Origin: Brachynemurus nebulosus
Taxonomy: Eukaryota; Arthropoda; Insecta; Neuroptera; Myrmeleontidae
Reading direction: 5' to 3'
Assembly (NCBI GenBank): GCA_035578155.1
Contig: JAPWDM010000002.1
Coordinates: 40,694,811 to 40,758,810 of the forward strand
DNA length: 64,000 nt
Part shown: positions 35,724-47,175 of the stretch, piece by piece
How the letters are laid out: each line of letters begins with the position of its first letter
Position numbering within the stretch: position 1 is the first letter of the stretch
Program-made: the position numbers and the translations under genes
The notes under the pieces: model-generated
The model's input: the letters and a program-made list of their open reading frames with translations, nothing else
Told to the model about the DNA's origin: nothing
Databases searched by the model: none

Positions 35724-35747
35724 TAATAATAAATAAATAAATATGAA

Positions 35748-36685
35748 AACGATTGTCAAGCAAATAAATTTTGAAATATGAATAATTTTGATGTAAGCTT
35801 TTTGTTTCTAATAGGTACCTATCAAAATTCTGAAACACCTTTGTTAAATCAAACTTCTGCTTCTGAATCCAATTTTCTTGCTGTACGTCGCTTATATATC
35901 GCTTCAAATTGTTTTCAGGTAATTTAAGTGTAAATTTTTCATTTCTGCTGTTAAAATTAAAAAATTTAACTTATACTCGAAAATTTAGTTTTTCGTATGA
36001 TCTACACCTGTTAAATTTATTGAAAAACCTAAGATTGACCTTATTTTTCATATTTCTATCTGTTAAATTACGAATTTTACGATAATATTAAAAGTGGAAC
36101 TTTTTTTCTTTATCCGAATTTTCGAACTGGCACTGTAATTACTATTTTTCTTCTTCATTATGTTCATTATGTTTTTCTACTTCATTACATTTTCGCCACA
36201 CCTAAATATACATATTCATATTTTTAATACCTTCAATCACAATTTGTTACACAACTCTACAACTTTGATTTAAATTTAAAAAAAAATCTTTTGTTATTGT
36301 TATAAAAATATGTCATTTTTATAATACCTTTACTTTAATTAAGGCTAAGTGCGCACTTCGTTTTTTCGCGGTGGTATTTTTTCAGAACTTCATAAAAGTA
36401 ACCGCACTACAGTTTTCTTCGACAGCGGAGTAAAATAAAACAAAAAATTACATTTCTTACTGTTGAAAAAAAAAATCTAACCATTTTTTTTAACTCATAA
36501 AAATATATGGCGACGCGCGCATCTACCGAATTCAGCACGCAGTTTTATTAATTAGTGTGGTTATGTGTTTTATGAGACTCGACATTTGCGGATTTGATAT
36601 AAAATCTCTTTAACGGAATTTAGCACGCGGTTTTCTGAATTATGTGATTTTGTGTTGTATGATACGTTGTATGATACCCTATATT
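35748..36685. other. AT-rich, no feature recognised
   Basis: Nothing beyond homopolymer runs and short T-rich tracts. Confidence 0.4.
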
Positions 36686-36928
36686 CAGAGCCGGATTTAC
36701 ATAAGCTGACTTGGAGCACATGTACCAGGGCCTCCACAAAATTTCAAAGTAAAGGAATAACAGAAAAAATAAAAGCATTTTTCGTTTTTTTTCTTTTTTT
36801 TGCTATTTTTCGGGAAAATTAAAAAATTTCGGGAACTGTACAGGGGACCCCACATATGAAGTACTCAGGGGACACATGGAGCAAGAGAGAAGTGCCCCAG
36901 GGCCTCCACAGAGGTAAATCCAGCCCTG
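36686..36928. mobile_element. Short inverted-repeat element, CAGRGCYGGATTYAC family (copy 2)
   Basis: The ends CAGAGCCGGATTTAC and GTAAATCCAGCCCTG are inverted copies with one mismatch. The interior contains CAGGGCCTCCACA twice. Flanking CCTATATT and CGCATATT agree at 6 of 8 positions, weakly suggesting a hAT-type duplication. It is related to 4277-4534. Confidence 0.7.
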
Positions 36929-36978
36929 CGCATATTAATACACAACACTAACGTACGAAAAGAAAAATTTTATTTAGA

Positions 36979-37191
36979 ATGTCATCAGATTCGGAATCAG
37001 GCTCGACGATAGAGTGGGGTAGCCGGAGTTATAGCCCCGGGGCCCGGGAAAAAGTAAAACGAGCTTTTTTTGAGAAATGTCAGAAATGTGCTTTGTTCTC
37101 CGGGGCCTGCCATTTCTCTCCACGGTCCTGTTCGGAATTGTATAATGAATCTGACCAAGATCTCCCCAAAAAAAGAAAAAATAATAAGTAA
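36979..37191 (+). CDS. Hypothetical 70-residue ORF with Ser/acidic N-terminus and Cys-rich core
   Basis: The frame starts MSSDSESGSTIEWGSRSYSP, continues with a basic helix-like stretch and a C-x2-C...C...C pattern (CQKCALFSGACHFSPRSC), then ends in a lysine-rich tail KKRKNNK. Local GC is well above the flanks and the ATG has A at -2 rather than -3. It lies between two transposons (36686-36928 and 37241-38330). It may be an isolated exon, a small gene or a transposon-borne relic. I do not recognise a family. Confidence 0.28.
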   Translation: MSSDSESGSTIEWGSRSYSPGAREKVKRAFFEKCQKCALFSGACHFSPRSCSELYNESDQDLPKKRKNNK

Positions 37192-37240
37192 AGCAAAAAA
37201 AGACCCCCATTATGGAATAAAACTCTGAGAGAATATAGAG

Positions 37241-38330
37241 CAGGGGTGGGCAAACGGTCGATCGCGATCGACCGGTCTACATTATTTCTACATGTCTTGA
37301 GATTACAAATTTTTTTTTTTTTTTTAAATTCAAAAATGAGTTGAGTATAAATGGCTTTGAAATAAACATTGCGAGATTTTTCCACCTTAATGGTTCCTCG
37401 CGTTCTGAAATCCCCAGTAAAAAAAAAAAAAATCAAGAATTTTCTGAAAATGTACATATACCTACAGTTATGACACTAACTACGATCTAAGAAAAAAAAA
37501 CCAGCGAGAAATCGCATTTTGAAAATAAATTTTCAAAAATCACCGCCTTTTCTCAGCTATAAACAGCCGCCATTTTGAAAACATTATGGAACCGAAAGAT
37601 TATAGTTCCTGCCAAAATGACGGTATCGAGGAATAATATGCACTTTGATTTATGTCGATATCTCAAATACTTTTTGAGATACATGAGGAACCATGTCAAA
37701 AAATTTACCTCCAGAAAATAGCATTTAAAGTTTGTTTTTTTTTAAATTGAATTATAATAAAGTACGTGAACTAAAATGCCCATTACCTTTTAATTTTTCA
37801 TTTTTTTAAAATAGAATTTTAGAAGAATATTTCTAACACCAAGAAACAAAATTATGAAAAAAAAAAAACGACAATTTAAAATGTGTACTAACAATTTAGC
37901 AGACGGTGAAACATAAATTTAAAATTAAACACATTCTACAATTGACGTGACAGCACTGTTGCCACTGTTGCCAGAAGAGTTTTAACTACTCCAAGGTTTT
38001 AACAAAAACCGCCGATTGGTGGGGATCGGGAGTCAAATTGTTATGTAATAGTCCAAAAATAGCCAAATATAATGCCGCTTCAAAAATACAGTCCACTATC
38101 AAATAAAGTCCCAGAAATTTATTAATCATTGTACGTTACATTCCGTATTAAATTATTATTTTATTACAATGAAAATTTGGAATTATGGCAACCCTATATT
38201 TCCCTAGTGGGCATTTGACATGAAAGATATTTTATTTGTTTTTAATTTAGCTCGCATTTTTAGGAGCCGATCGCACATAAATAAGAAAAATTAATGTCGA
38301 TCGTACCAGTATTAAGTTTGCCCATCCCTG
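37241..38330. mobile_element. hAT-type non-autonomous transposon, CAGGGRTGGGCAAAC ends
   Basis: Left CAGGGGTGGGCAAAC and right GTTTGCCCATCCCTG are inverted with one mismatch. The flanks ATATAGAG (37233-37240) and ATACAGAG (38331-38338) match at 7 of 8 positions, the hAT hallmark. A 20-bp perfect CpG-rich palindrome (CGGTCGATCG and its mirror, 37255-37274) sits just inside the left end. No transposase frame in 1,090 bp. Confidence 0.9.
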
Positions 38331-39291
38331 ATACAGAGATATAAAAAAACTGCAAATTGATTTTGAAAAGTTTATTCAAAAATAGTAATAAGTTGGATTG
38401 CATTATAGGTAAAAAAAATAATTTAGGTCTTGGTAAATTGGTAAATAAACTTTTTACAAATATAATTATTTAAAAAGAAGAGTGAATAAGTCCGTTTTTT
38501 TTAAATATGTAAATGGCGGGAGAAAATTAAAATCCATTCATAAGTTTCTACTCGTTTCTTAATGGTTCATTTAAAATTGTCTTTCACTAAAATACATACA
38601 ATGATATATTTTGATAATTAATTTTGAATTATCTTTATTTGATCATAATATTTTTTAAAAAATATTAATGTCTTTATTGTTTTATATTTTTATTTTTCTA
38701 GTCATTAAATAAAAAATTTTACATATAGATTTAATATTTTTTTTAATTTTAAGGTCATCAAATTATTTTTAATTACATAAGGTCATATAGCTAACTCAAA
38801 GCACCAGTGCAACGAAACAAGCTGCTCGACGACGTCCATTTCCAAAATGATGTTTAAATCCCAGCAATTCCGCTATATATAAATAAATAAATAAATAAAA
38901 TAACAGTCACGCTCCTGTTGCGTTTTCAGCTTTTGCGGAAAAATACCGAGCGGAAAAAAAAGTAGTGCGTGCTTAGCCTAATGTTATAAATAAAACGACA
39001 TTCTTAATGTAATCTTGAAACGACGGATATTGAGCAATGCAAAAAAAATTATTCTCTATGCAAATTCAAGGATACGACATTAAATCGTTTCTGTTCTAAT
39101 AATTTATATTATAAGTCAATAAATATTGATTTTAAGTAATATTTTATTTAACTATTTATATTTTATAAATACAGTAAAAAATTAGAAAAAATTTACAAAA
39201 ATCGGCTCAATATACATTAGCGGGTTGTGTATTGTAAAATTTGGCTCCATAACACAATAACTACAGACAAAACAACCCCGACAAAATAACC
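38331..39291. other. AT-rich, no gene seen
   Basis: Includes a short ATAA run at about 38878-38900. No other structure recognised. Confidence 0.4.
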
Positions 39292-39297
39292 TTAGAA

Positions 39298-39298
39298 T

Positions 39299-39329
<31 letters not shown>

Positions 39330-39332
39330 TTA
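39298..39332. repeat. (TTTA)n microsatellite
   Basis: About eight TTTA units in an AT-rich context. Confidence 0.95.
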
Positions 39333-39907
39333 TTTACTTAATTTTAAATTTAACTTACAATGACAATTTAACTCATATGTATCAAGTCCCGTAAGAATAT
39401 TATAGTTATTTCACTTTTACCATGGAAAAAAAGTTAGGAAAATTTTTTACAGCAAAAAAAATGGTACAAAACACTTCATTGGTCATTTCATTATAGGTAA
39501 ACACGATAAAAACGAAACAAAAATTTGTATTGGTAAATTTAACTGATTTCAGAACCATGGTAACAATGTATTAAATAATAATTCTTGCCTACCCAGTGAA
39601 CATTTTTCTGTAAATTTTATGTCAAAGTGACAGAACTGAAAGTCACCTGTTACATAAAATATGAGTCACATATGACTCACATGTAACTTACAATTTCCCA
39701 CTTATAAACGTAACAATGTGACGTAACATTGTTATGTTCTTGTTACGTTTCAGGAAAATATAACTTTGATGTTACCTTATAGATAAAAATACGCCTTACG
39801 CCTTCTTTTGCAATAAGCAAATTCAAAATTCCCCTTTTTTGTTTCTTATTAACATTACATCACATATTACCAACTTTGTTCATATACATACACCTAAATT
39901 ATTACTG

Positions 39908-40015
39908 TTTTTTTTTTCTTTTTTTTTTGTTGACTGTTACAGGATTCGAACCGTTATCCAAGCTGAAGCATCATTTAAATTATCGACAGTCTTAACCACT
40001 AGACCAAACTGACTT
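39908..40015 (-). mobile_element. tRNA-derived SINE with A-rich tail
   Basis: On the minus strand an A-box (TGGTCTAGTGGTTAAGA) is followed about 40 bases later by a perfect B-box (GGTTCGAATCC), then AACAGTCAACAAAAAA and an A-rich tail. Cloverleaf pairing is too poor for a working tRNA. Head plus A-tail is the usual short SINE layout. Confidence 0.7.
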
Positions 40016-40320
40016 ATTTATTCTCATCGTTATATATTAATATATATCACAAAATAGTAAATAAAGCCTTACAAGAATTTTCATAAGAGTTTAATTTTTA
40101 AATTAATAACAAAATTAACTGTTTTAACGACGTATTAACGTTTTTTTAATGAAATGTCACAATCATGACTCTTTTGTTATGTTTTTGTGACATGTCAATA
40201 TTAATAAAACATTTCACTTGTCACTTTTGTGAAATGTTTTGTTACCATATTAATTTTAAATGTATCAATTCGCGAGGAGTTATCAATTTAAAGATACCTG
40301 TAGTTAATACGTCACAAAAA

Positions 40321-40620
40321 CATAACATAAGAGTACTGTTGTGACGTTTTGTTCAAAGTAACATTGTTAGGTCATCGGGACATAACAAAAGAGTTATGAT
40401 TGTGACATTTCAATAAAGTAACGTTGATACGTCACAAAAACATAACATAAGAGTCAGTTCTGTGAGGTTTTATTAAAGTAACATTGTTAGGTTGCGAAGA
40501 CATAACATAAAAGTCACACTGTGACGTTTTATCGAAGCAACCTTGATACATCATCTAAACGTAACATAGCAGTCACAAATGTGACATTTTATTACAGTCA
40601 CAATGGCACGTAACTGTTAC
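40321..40620 (+). repeat. 60-bp tandem repeat, five units
   Basis: Units at 40321, 40381, 40441, 40501 and 40561 start with CATAACATAAGAGT or variants and carry a GTGACRTTTT block and a GTAAC(A/G)TTG block. Exact 60-bp steps. The reverse complement of one unit lies near 40150, giving sub-terminal symmetry. Confidence 0.9.
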
Positions 40621-40758
40621 GTAACGTACAGGTACCAATTAGGGATATAACGTAAAACTCTAATTTTATATAATTGTTATGTCACCCATAAGTCAAAAAA
40701 GTTGCGTAACTTGTTATTTCCTTGTTACATCACATTTACATTCTATGTTCACTGGGTA

Positions 40759-41126
40759 AAAGCAATTTAACTTACAAAAACGCGACAGCGAAGCTGAAGC
40801 GTTTTTAGGTTGACAGTTCTTCTCGTTAAATTGCTAGACAACAAATTTTAATTATATATAAACACAAATTTATTCAAAAAAACACAAACTTCTCGTGTAA
40901 TAGTAACTGATAAAATTGCAGCAATATCGTGCCAATATTTTGTTTTTAATTATATATCATTACAGACGAAGAATCAATAGCCAATTTGCGATGGTCATTC
41001 CAACAGTAATCAAATTCAAAGGGTACGATGTTAGATATCTACTCGACACAGAAATGCAGTTCTGGCAAGCTCGTTTACCCGAACTGAGTCATCCCTAACA
41101 TTCAAGGAAGGAATTGAAGATAAAGT
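40759..41126. other. No gene supported
   Basis: AT-rich. A 60-codon frame at 40916 lacks an ATG and domain signals. Confidence 0.4.
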
Positions 41127-41134
41127 TTATATAA

Positions 41135-43632
41135 CCGGGGTGGCCACTACCTTTATCTTTGGGAGCCGCAATCCCATGAAGCTGATTCGGAGAGAGCCAC
41201 CCCATTCTGAGATTGGTGGTTCACACAATGAATACACGTTTTACATTTTTATGAAACTAAGTATATTTATGACATAAGAATGAAAAATGTAATTGTAATA
41301 TGTAAACATACTTTTTTTTAGTTAGTACATGCATCATACCTAGGTACCTAAAACTTAATTTTGAGGTGTACTTTTTCTTGTGTTCATTTTGGCCGTGAGC
41401 TGTTTGAAATCTGGCTCATAACTGGTGAGCGCAGTTTGCATGAGTTTAGTTAAGTGTTTATCAGCTAGTTCAGATCGATACTTGGATTCAATAAGCTTCA
41501 TTGTTGAATACAAAGACTCACAGGCGTAAGTAGTTTCAAAAATTAAAATCAGTCTCTTAGAACATTCTTTTGCTAGTGGATATTTCTCTGCTGGAACGTT
41601 TTTCCAAAATTCAACAGTGGAACCGCTAATTTTTTTCATTCCTTTCAACCGTCTTCTTGCAGTTCAAGTATTTCTAACTATACTGCTGCTACATCCTTTG
41701 TTATTGGAGATGAAAGAGGACAGCCATCACCTACAACATCAATAGCAAAAGGGTTGTCTAGGAAGGAAAAAGACGGTTTCAGTTTTCTCAGATCAGTGAA
41801 TCTGTCATTGAATTCTTCAGCAAGACCGATCAATTTACATAAATAATCTTTTTTTTCAATCTGGACGTCATCGTCAATAAGGCTTTCAGAAGTTTTCTTT
41901 AAACATTTGAAATGAGCGAACGTTTTGGTCTCAAGATCTCTCTGAAAAAGTCTCAGTCTGCTATGAAAGCTAAATACACTCTGTGCTAAATCAGAAATAA
42001 GCTTCTCTGTACCTTGTAGTGACATGTTCAGTTGCTGCAAATGCTCAACAACATCTGTAAAAAAGCTTAAATCTAACAACCACTGTGGATCACTAAGTTC
42101 AGGGAAAGATTTTCTTTTTTTTTCTTGCATAAATTGTTTAATGGGTTCAAGCAACTGAAAAAATCTGCCAAGAACATTGCTGACTGATAGCCATCTCACC
42201 AAGCAATACCAAGATACATCATCAGGAAGGTCGTCATTATCCAGCTCTTCTATGAAGGATTTAAATTGTCTGTGTGTTTTAGCACTTACTGGAAATATTT
42301 TGCTGCTAGATGTTCTTTGTGAATGATACAATGTACAAAAGGAGGATATGATTTGTCAGCATTTAAAAGCCCAATAAGACTTTGTTTGTTTCCTGTCATT
42401 GACGATGCACCGTCGGTAGAAATGCTAACAATATTCTCGATAGGCACTGAGTTTTTTTTTCAAAACATCATCCAGGGCTTCTTTAATGTTACAACCACGA
42501 ACAGTATCCTTCAATGCAACTAGGTCTAAGAGCTCTTCCACGATTTCAAAGTCTTTTGATACATGTCTCACAAATATTGCTAACTGTGGTTTATCTTTAA
42601 TATCGGTAGACTCGTCCAAGGCTAGACTTTATTGCAGAACATTCCTTTATATTTTTTTTTGTAAATTATTCAATATGTCGCCACTAAGCGCAGAAACTCG
42701 TTTTTCCATTGTGGGCCTACTAGAGGGCATTTGATCTACCAATTTTTGAAGTTTCTTATTTTCGGGATCGAAAATAGAAATAACTTGTGCCATATTTTTC
42801 TTGATAAACTCCCCGTCAGTGTAAGGTTTCTTTGCTTTTGCGATGTTAAAAGCCAAGACAAAGCCAGCTTCGGTTGTCAAATCTGATTCTTTGGTAAAAA
42901 CTGACATAACCATACTCTGACCATGTAATTTTTCCTTTAGTGATTTCACTTTGGTTTTTCTTAACTCAGAACCGATAGGAAATTTTGTTTTGAATTCACT
43001 GTGGTTAGTGTCATGGTGGCGTTTTAGGTTACTGCCCTTGAACTGAACAACGTCATCTGACGTAAAAGACACTTTGGCTTTCCGTTTCTCTCTACAAACA
43101 TGAATTCTTCCTCCCATTCGGTGTTAAAAGCTCCATGCTCCTCTCCATATTTACGCTTCCTGGACACCATTGTACTGCCCACAATTAACACAACTTGACT
43201 AGTTTTAACAACGCAACTGCACAGATAAAAAAAATAAAAACAAGACAGCACCTACTAGTTCTGTTACTGGCTTAATAATGACACAGGCAAGACCACAGCT
43301 CGGGGCGAGAGAGAGAGACACCCCCTCTCCTCTCCATTGTTGGCGCTGCAAACGCTGTTTCAACTTTGAGATACGAGTTAAAATGACAATCTTTTTATGT
43401 AGGTATGTACCTACATACTTTACTCAAAAGTTATCGAAAATATTGTTTTTCTTGTTGAAAAAGATCGTTATTTGATTTTTTTGTGCGAAATTTTATTTCT
43501 TATTTCAAAATTAGATTTTTTTCTTATTTCAAATAAACCGATCAAAACAAATTTTCGAGATGCATTAAAGAGCCGCACAAGATCAACTCGCGAGCCGCAA
43601 GCGGCTCGCGAGCCACGTTATGGCCACCCCTG
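41135..43632 (-). mobile_element. hAT transposon, 2,498 bp, with perfect 8-bp target duplication
   Basis: The ends are CCGGGGTGGCCA (left) and TGGCCACCCCTG (right), inverted with one mismatch. The flanking octamer TTATATAA is identical on both sides (41127-41134 and 43633-43640). The element encodes a broken transposase on the minus strand. Just inside both ends the words GGGAGCCGC (left) and GCGAGCCGC/GCGGCTCGC (right) recur. A palindromic GCGAGCCGC-AGCGGCTCGC block lies near the right end. Confidence 0.96.
41355..43170 (-). pseudogene. hAT transposase, ZBED5/SCAND3/GTF2IRD2-like, frameshifted
   Basis: Start ATG at 43170 opens MVSRKRKYGEEHGAF and EEEFMFVERNGKPKC. The frame then slips near 43080-43115 in the middle of a BED-like zinc finger, whose rest (FKGSNLKRHHDTNH) is in another frame to 42647. 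Further open pieces are 42619-42425 (MDESTDIKDKPQLAIFVRH, the DST catalytic context), 42331-41678 (CLVRWLSVSNVLGRFF) and 41648-41355. The last carries the C-terminal hAT dimerisation segment (ESLYSTMKLIESKYRSEL). At least four stops or frameshifts separate the pieces, so no full protein can be made. The family is clear; activity is excluded for this copy. Confidence 0.93.
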
Positions 43633-43640
43633 TTATATAA

Positions 43641-44624
43641 AGTAACAGCTTTGGTATTTTAACATAATTATGTAACAATATTTTGTATCAATAAAAAACG
43701 TTCTAGCAATGTTTTCTCTTCACCAAGCTGCCAAAAGAACAAGCCAAAGTTATGATAATTTTTATATGTACAGTAGTCTTTCGATTATCTGAACCCGGTT
43801 TAATCGAACCCTGTATAATCCAAACTATCAAATGTGACTATCAAATTATCCTTTAGTATAATTTTTATTTAAATAAAAGTTTGTATACTAAATTTGTACG
43901 TCTTTATTTTAACTGCTTTGAATTATTTACTATCCTACGTTTTCTTTAAAATGCATAGATATACAAAATCTAAATCACTATATTGAGCCGTACTGTGGGC
44001 TGAATTATACATTATAATAAAGTTTTTCCCTTTAAGGACCCACAAAAAATGGGTCACTAAAATTTCGTTCTAGAAATTTTCTAAAATTGCCGCGAAAAAC
44101 GTAGCGCGCGGTTGGTCTAACTATATAAACATTTTCTAAGCACGGTCTGATACCAATAATATTTTCTCACATTAAAATTTATGTTCTTTTCTCAAACAGA
44201 CTGTATTTAAATTACAAGACAATGTCTATTTATTAATAATTCCTATTCATATTAGATTTGTAGTTAGGCAGAAAAAAAAATTGGTTAAAATTGGATATTT
44301 AAATAATTTTGACATCATTAAATTTTATTATTATTATACAGTATATATGTATAGATTCACAGATTAGTTCTGACCGTTCTAAATCCAATTCTATTTGTTA
44401 TGTATCCTTTTTTATTGCATTAGTACAATACCAATACAACATAGTGTAACAAAGATAGGAAACATGTTTGGTGGGCCAAAACTAATCTGTTGTACTATAC
44501 GCTGTTGATATAATTGTATACCGTCTGGGTCAACAAAGCATTTCTTATCCAAGTTCTATGCAACGAACAGAGAACATGATAAAGTAGTGCGTTGAATTAT
44601 GTTAGGTATATATTTTATTAGCTG
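43641..44624. other. AT-rich; possible pogo/Tigger-like fragment near 43770
   Basis: ACAGTAGTCTTTCGATTATC followed by GAACCCGG resembles termini of pogo-type elements, but no matching opposite end was found. The rest shows nothing supported. Confidence 0.3.
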
Positions 44625-44800
44625 GATACCCGTGCTTTGCTACGGCGATTATCAAACAAAAATTGAATGTAAAATCAGAAAGTGAAAGCATAAAATCTGT
44701 AAAGCTTTTAAATACCAGTATTTTAAAACAAATTAAGCTTTTTAATCTGTCAGTTTTCAGATAAATTCTACAAATGATAAGCGTGATGGAGCTGGATACG
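44625..44800 (-). repeat. Interspersed repeat end (TAGCTGGATACCCG)
   Basis: Opens with ATTAGCTGGATACCCGTG, CTTTGCTACGGCGATTA, a form common at one end of insect interspersed repeats and similar in kind to the end at 8480-8500 on the other strand. Confidence 0.45.
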
Positions 44801-44976
44801 TTGATTATTAAAGTTGAAAATTAATGAATTGTTAAAAATGACGCTTTTTTTCTTAAATGTAGTTGATTTGGTGAATTTCCACACCACGTGGCGGTATCAC
44901 CATGGCGCGCTGTCCTTTTTTTTTAGGTGGTAGGTTCGCCAAAAGCCCTATTCATCCACCGTTCAAAATAGTGTAT

Positions 44977-45045
44977 GTAGTCGCATAAAAGCTGACCTCT
45001 TAATTTATTAGTTTTAGTCGCAGAACGCAGACCTCTTAATTGTTC
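44977..45045 (+). repeat. AGTCGCATAAAAGCTGACCT repeat, first cluster (2 units)
   Basis: Two diverged 30-35-bp units of AGTCGCA-AA-GCTGACCTCTTAAT type. The same unit appears three more times at 45833-45935. Confidence 0.75.
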
Positions 45046-45832
45046 TTACAAGGAAAAGTATCCAACTGTATCTCTTAAAATTTTTTCCAATCCAATCTAA
45101 AATGAGTGTATGATATCGACTGACAATAATTGTATAGATAAATAAAAATAAATAAGTAATTACTAATTAAATAAGATTTGCATAGATATATAGATATAGA
45201 TTATAATTATAATAATTATAATATAGATTTGTTTAGATAGATAGATTTGTCAAGTATGGGGGAAGGGGGGTTGCAGTGTATTTTTTCTTTCTAAATTATG
45301 TATTTTAAAGTATATTGTAAGTTTGTAACAATTCATTACTAAAATACGAGATTCTTTGACCATATTTTTGCTCATTATTAAATCAAAAAGTTAAAATTTT
45401 TCCCAAGTTAATATTAGCAAAGGGTGTATTTATGCAACAAGAAATAAACAAACTGGTGTGATATAAAATATATTAATTAAAAATTCTTTTATTTACAGAT
45501 AACAGTCTCCTCTTTTACCAAAAAATACCTGAAAAAATTAGGGGTTCGAGTGGGGGATGAAACCCCAATGATTTTATAACTTTAATTTTGGTATCATAAT
45601 AAAGATCTTAAAGTGCCATTTACAAATATATATAGTTTCCCTACTAAAGCTCTAACCATCTCTAAGATATTTAAGAAAATTGAAAAAAACTCTAATTTTC
45701 AAGGGTGAGTTTCACCCCCTTAAACCGCTTATGGGCACGAATGAAATATGGCTTTGGATTATTTTTAATAAGATCTACAATCCACCAAAGTGTCAAAAAT
45801 TTTTGAGAGATACAGTTGGATACCTTTCCTTG
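45046..45832. other. Non-coding; scattered GGGGTG...CACCCC words
   Basis: Includes GGGGTTCGAGTGGGGGATGAAACCCC and AGGGTGAGTTTCACCCCC-like hairpin words (shown only in part), probably a worn repeat. No exon supported. Confidence 0.35.
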
Positions 45833-45935
45833 TTAGTCGCATAAAAGATGACCTCTTAATTATTTTTAGTCGCATAAAAGCTGACCTCTTAATTATTTTT
45901 AGTCGCACAAAATCAGACCTCTTAGTTTTTTTTAG
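45833..45935 (+). repeat. AGTCGCATAAAAGCTGACCT repeat, second cluster (3 units)
   Basis: Three successive units of about 33-34 bp: AGTCGCATAAAAGATGACCT, AGTCGCATAAAAGCTGACCT, AGTCGCACAAAATCAGACCT, each followed by CTTAATTATTTTT or a variant. Both clusters share the neighbouring words TCCTTGTTAG / CAAGGAAAAGTATCCAACTG. Confidence 0.85.
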
Positions 45936-47175
45936 TTTAAAAAAGAAAAAAAAATGTCATAACAAAAAATTACAAATCAAAACAAAAGTAAAAAGTTTTT
46001 TCAATCTCTTGAATCGTAAGTTCGCATTTACATAGCAGTTAATTTGCCGCGCAAGCACCATCTACCATTTTGTTTTCTGATTACCATAGTTACAAAAAAT
46101 AAAAGGTCAGAAAAGTTTAGTTACCTTCTTACAAGTAACACTACCCAACTGATATCAATTGAAACATACTTATTAAGCAGCGAAAAATATTAAATACTTG
46201 TTTTTTTGGTTATTTAAAGCTTAATTGACCTTGAAAATCGACCTCAAGTTCGACTTCAAGGTCACCATTAAGTGCATCACTTTAAACTCTACAACTTTGG
46301 TCTTACGCACTTTTTTCAGAAAATGTATAGTTTTAGAAATAATTAGCCATAACTGCTTCCATCTCCAGGATTTGAGGGGTGCTTTCTACCCCTAAAAAGC
46401 ATATTTAGTCGAAGCAAAAAATACGTATTTAATATTTTTTGCACGATCGTGTATTTTCATGCATTTACCGAGGCTGTTGACAATACTGGTAAGGTACATT
46501 TCCCGAACGTTTGTTTATATCCATGGAAACCAAAAAATAACAGTGCGGTAAGTGAAATAGATGCGTGGTAAGTTAATAGGAGTGTGGTAAGTGAAACGGG
46601 CTCAAAAATGATTGTAATTATTTATTTATATTGAAATTAAAAGTACAATTTGAACAATTAGTAAAATAAATCGATTAATATGAAAATTTTCACTAGTTTG
46701 CACATTATTATTATTATTGTTGGCATTAGTCTTCATATTTTATTGACATTTCAAAAGGTCGTTCAATCATTAAAATTTTCTGTAGTTTTCATAATCTTCC
46801 CTTCATTTTATGAGAATAAATTTGCAGCCAAAATTAAAATTCTTCATCAATTTCATTATTTTCACTTATAGTTTAACAAACTATTTTTCTCAATTTTTTT
46901 TAATGGAAAATTCAAAAAAATATTCACAACAATTAAATATTGACACTTAATTTTTTATTTACAAATATAGTTGTCAGTTGTCACTACAAAGGTTCGTCTA
47001 GTTGCTAATATAAAAATTTATAATATTTATTCATGGCATTCTATGTCATAACATAGAAATATAAATTTCACCTATATTATCTGAATTTTATTATTTATTT
47101 ACTATATTTTTATTCTTTAATTATTTTAAATCGATCGTGCAAAAAATATTATACAATACACGATGCGTTAAGTGC
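45936..47175. other. AT-rich; no gene, some repeat words
   Basis: GTGGTAAGTGAAA-type words occur three times at about 46535-46590, and GCACGATCGTG occurs near 46440 with a related word near 47130, perhaps ends of one degraded element that includes the hairpin at 47176-47251. Confidence 0.35.

Larger units (their letters stand above)
39592..40756. mobile_element. 1,165-bp element with CCCAGTGAACAT ends and GTGAC/GTCAC-rich interior
   Basis: The ends CCCAGTGAACAT and ATGTTCACTGGG are perfect inverted repeats flanked by TA on both sides. The interior is unusually dense in GTGAC and GTCAC words, including a five-unit 60-bp tandem block (40321-40620) and an inverted related unit near 40150-40200. 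A tRNA-derived SINE (39908-40015) is embedded. No transposase frame was found. The superfamily is open; a TA duplication suggests Tc1/mariner-like mobilisation. Confidence 0.8.

Noticed and set aside
37080..37457. 125-codon minus-strand frame
   Set aside because: Runs across the hAT terminal repeat and poly-T tracts; F, K and I-rich noise.
40321..40620. Possible CRISPR-like array because of the regular 60-bp spacing
   Set aside because: Whole units repeat with gradual divergence, with no constant repeat alternating with unique spacers, and it is inside a eukaryotic transposon.
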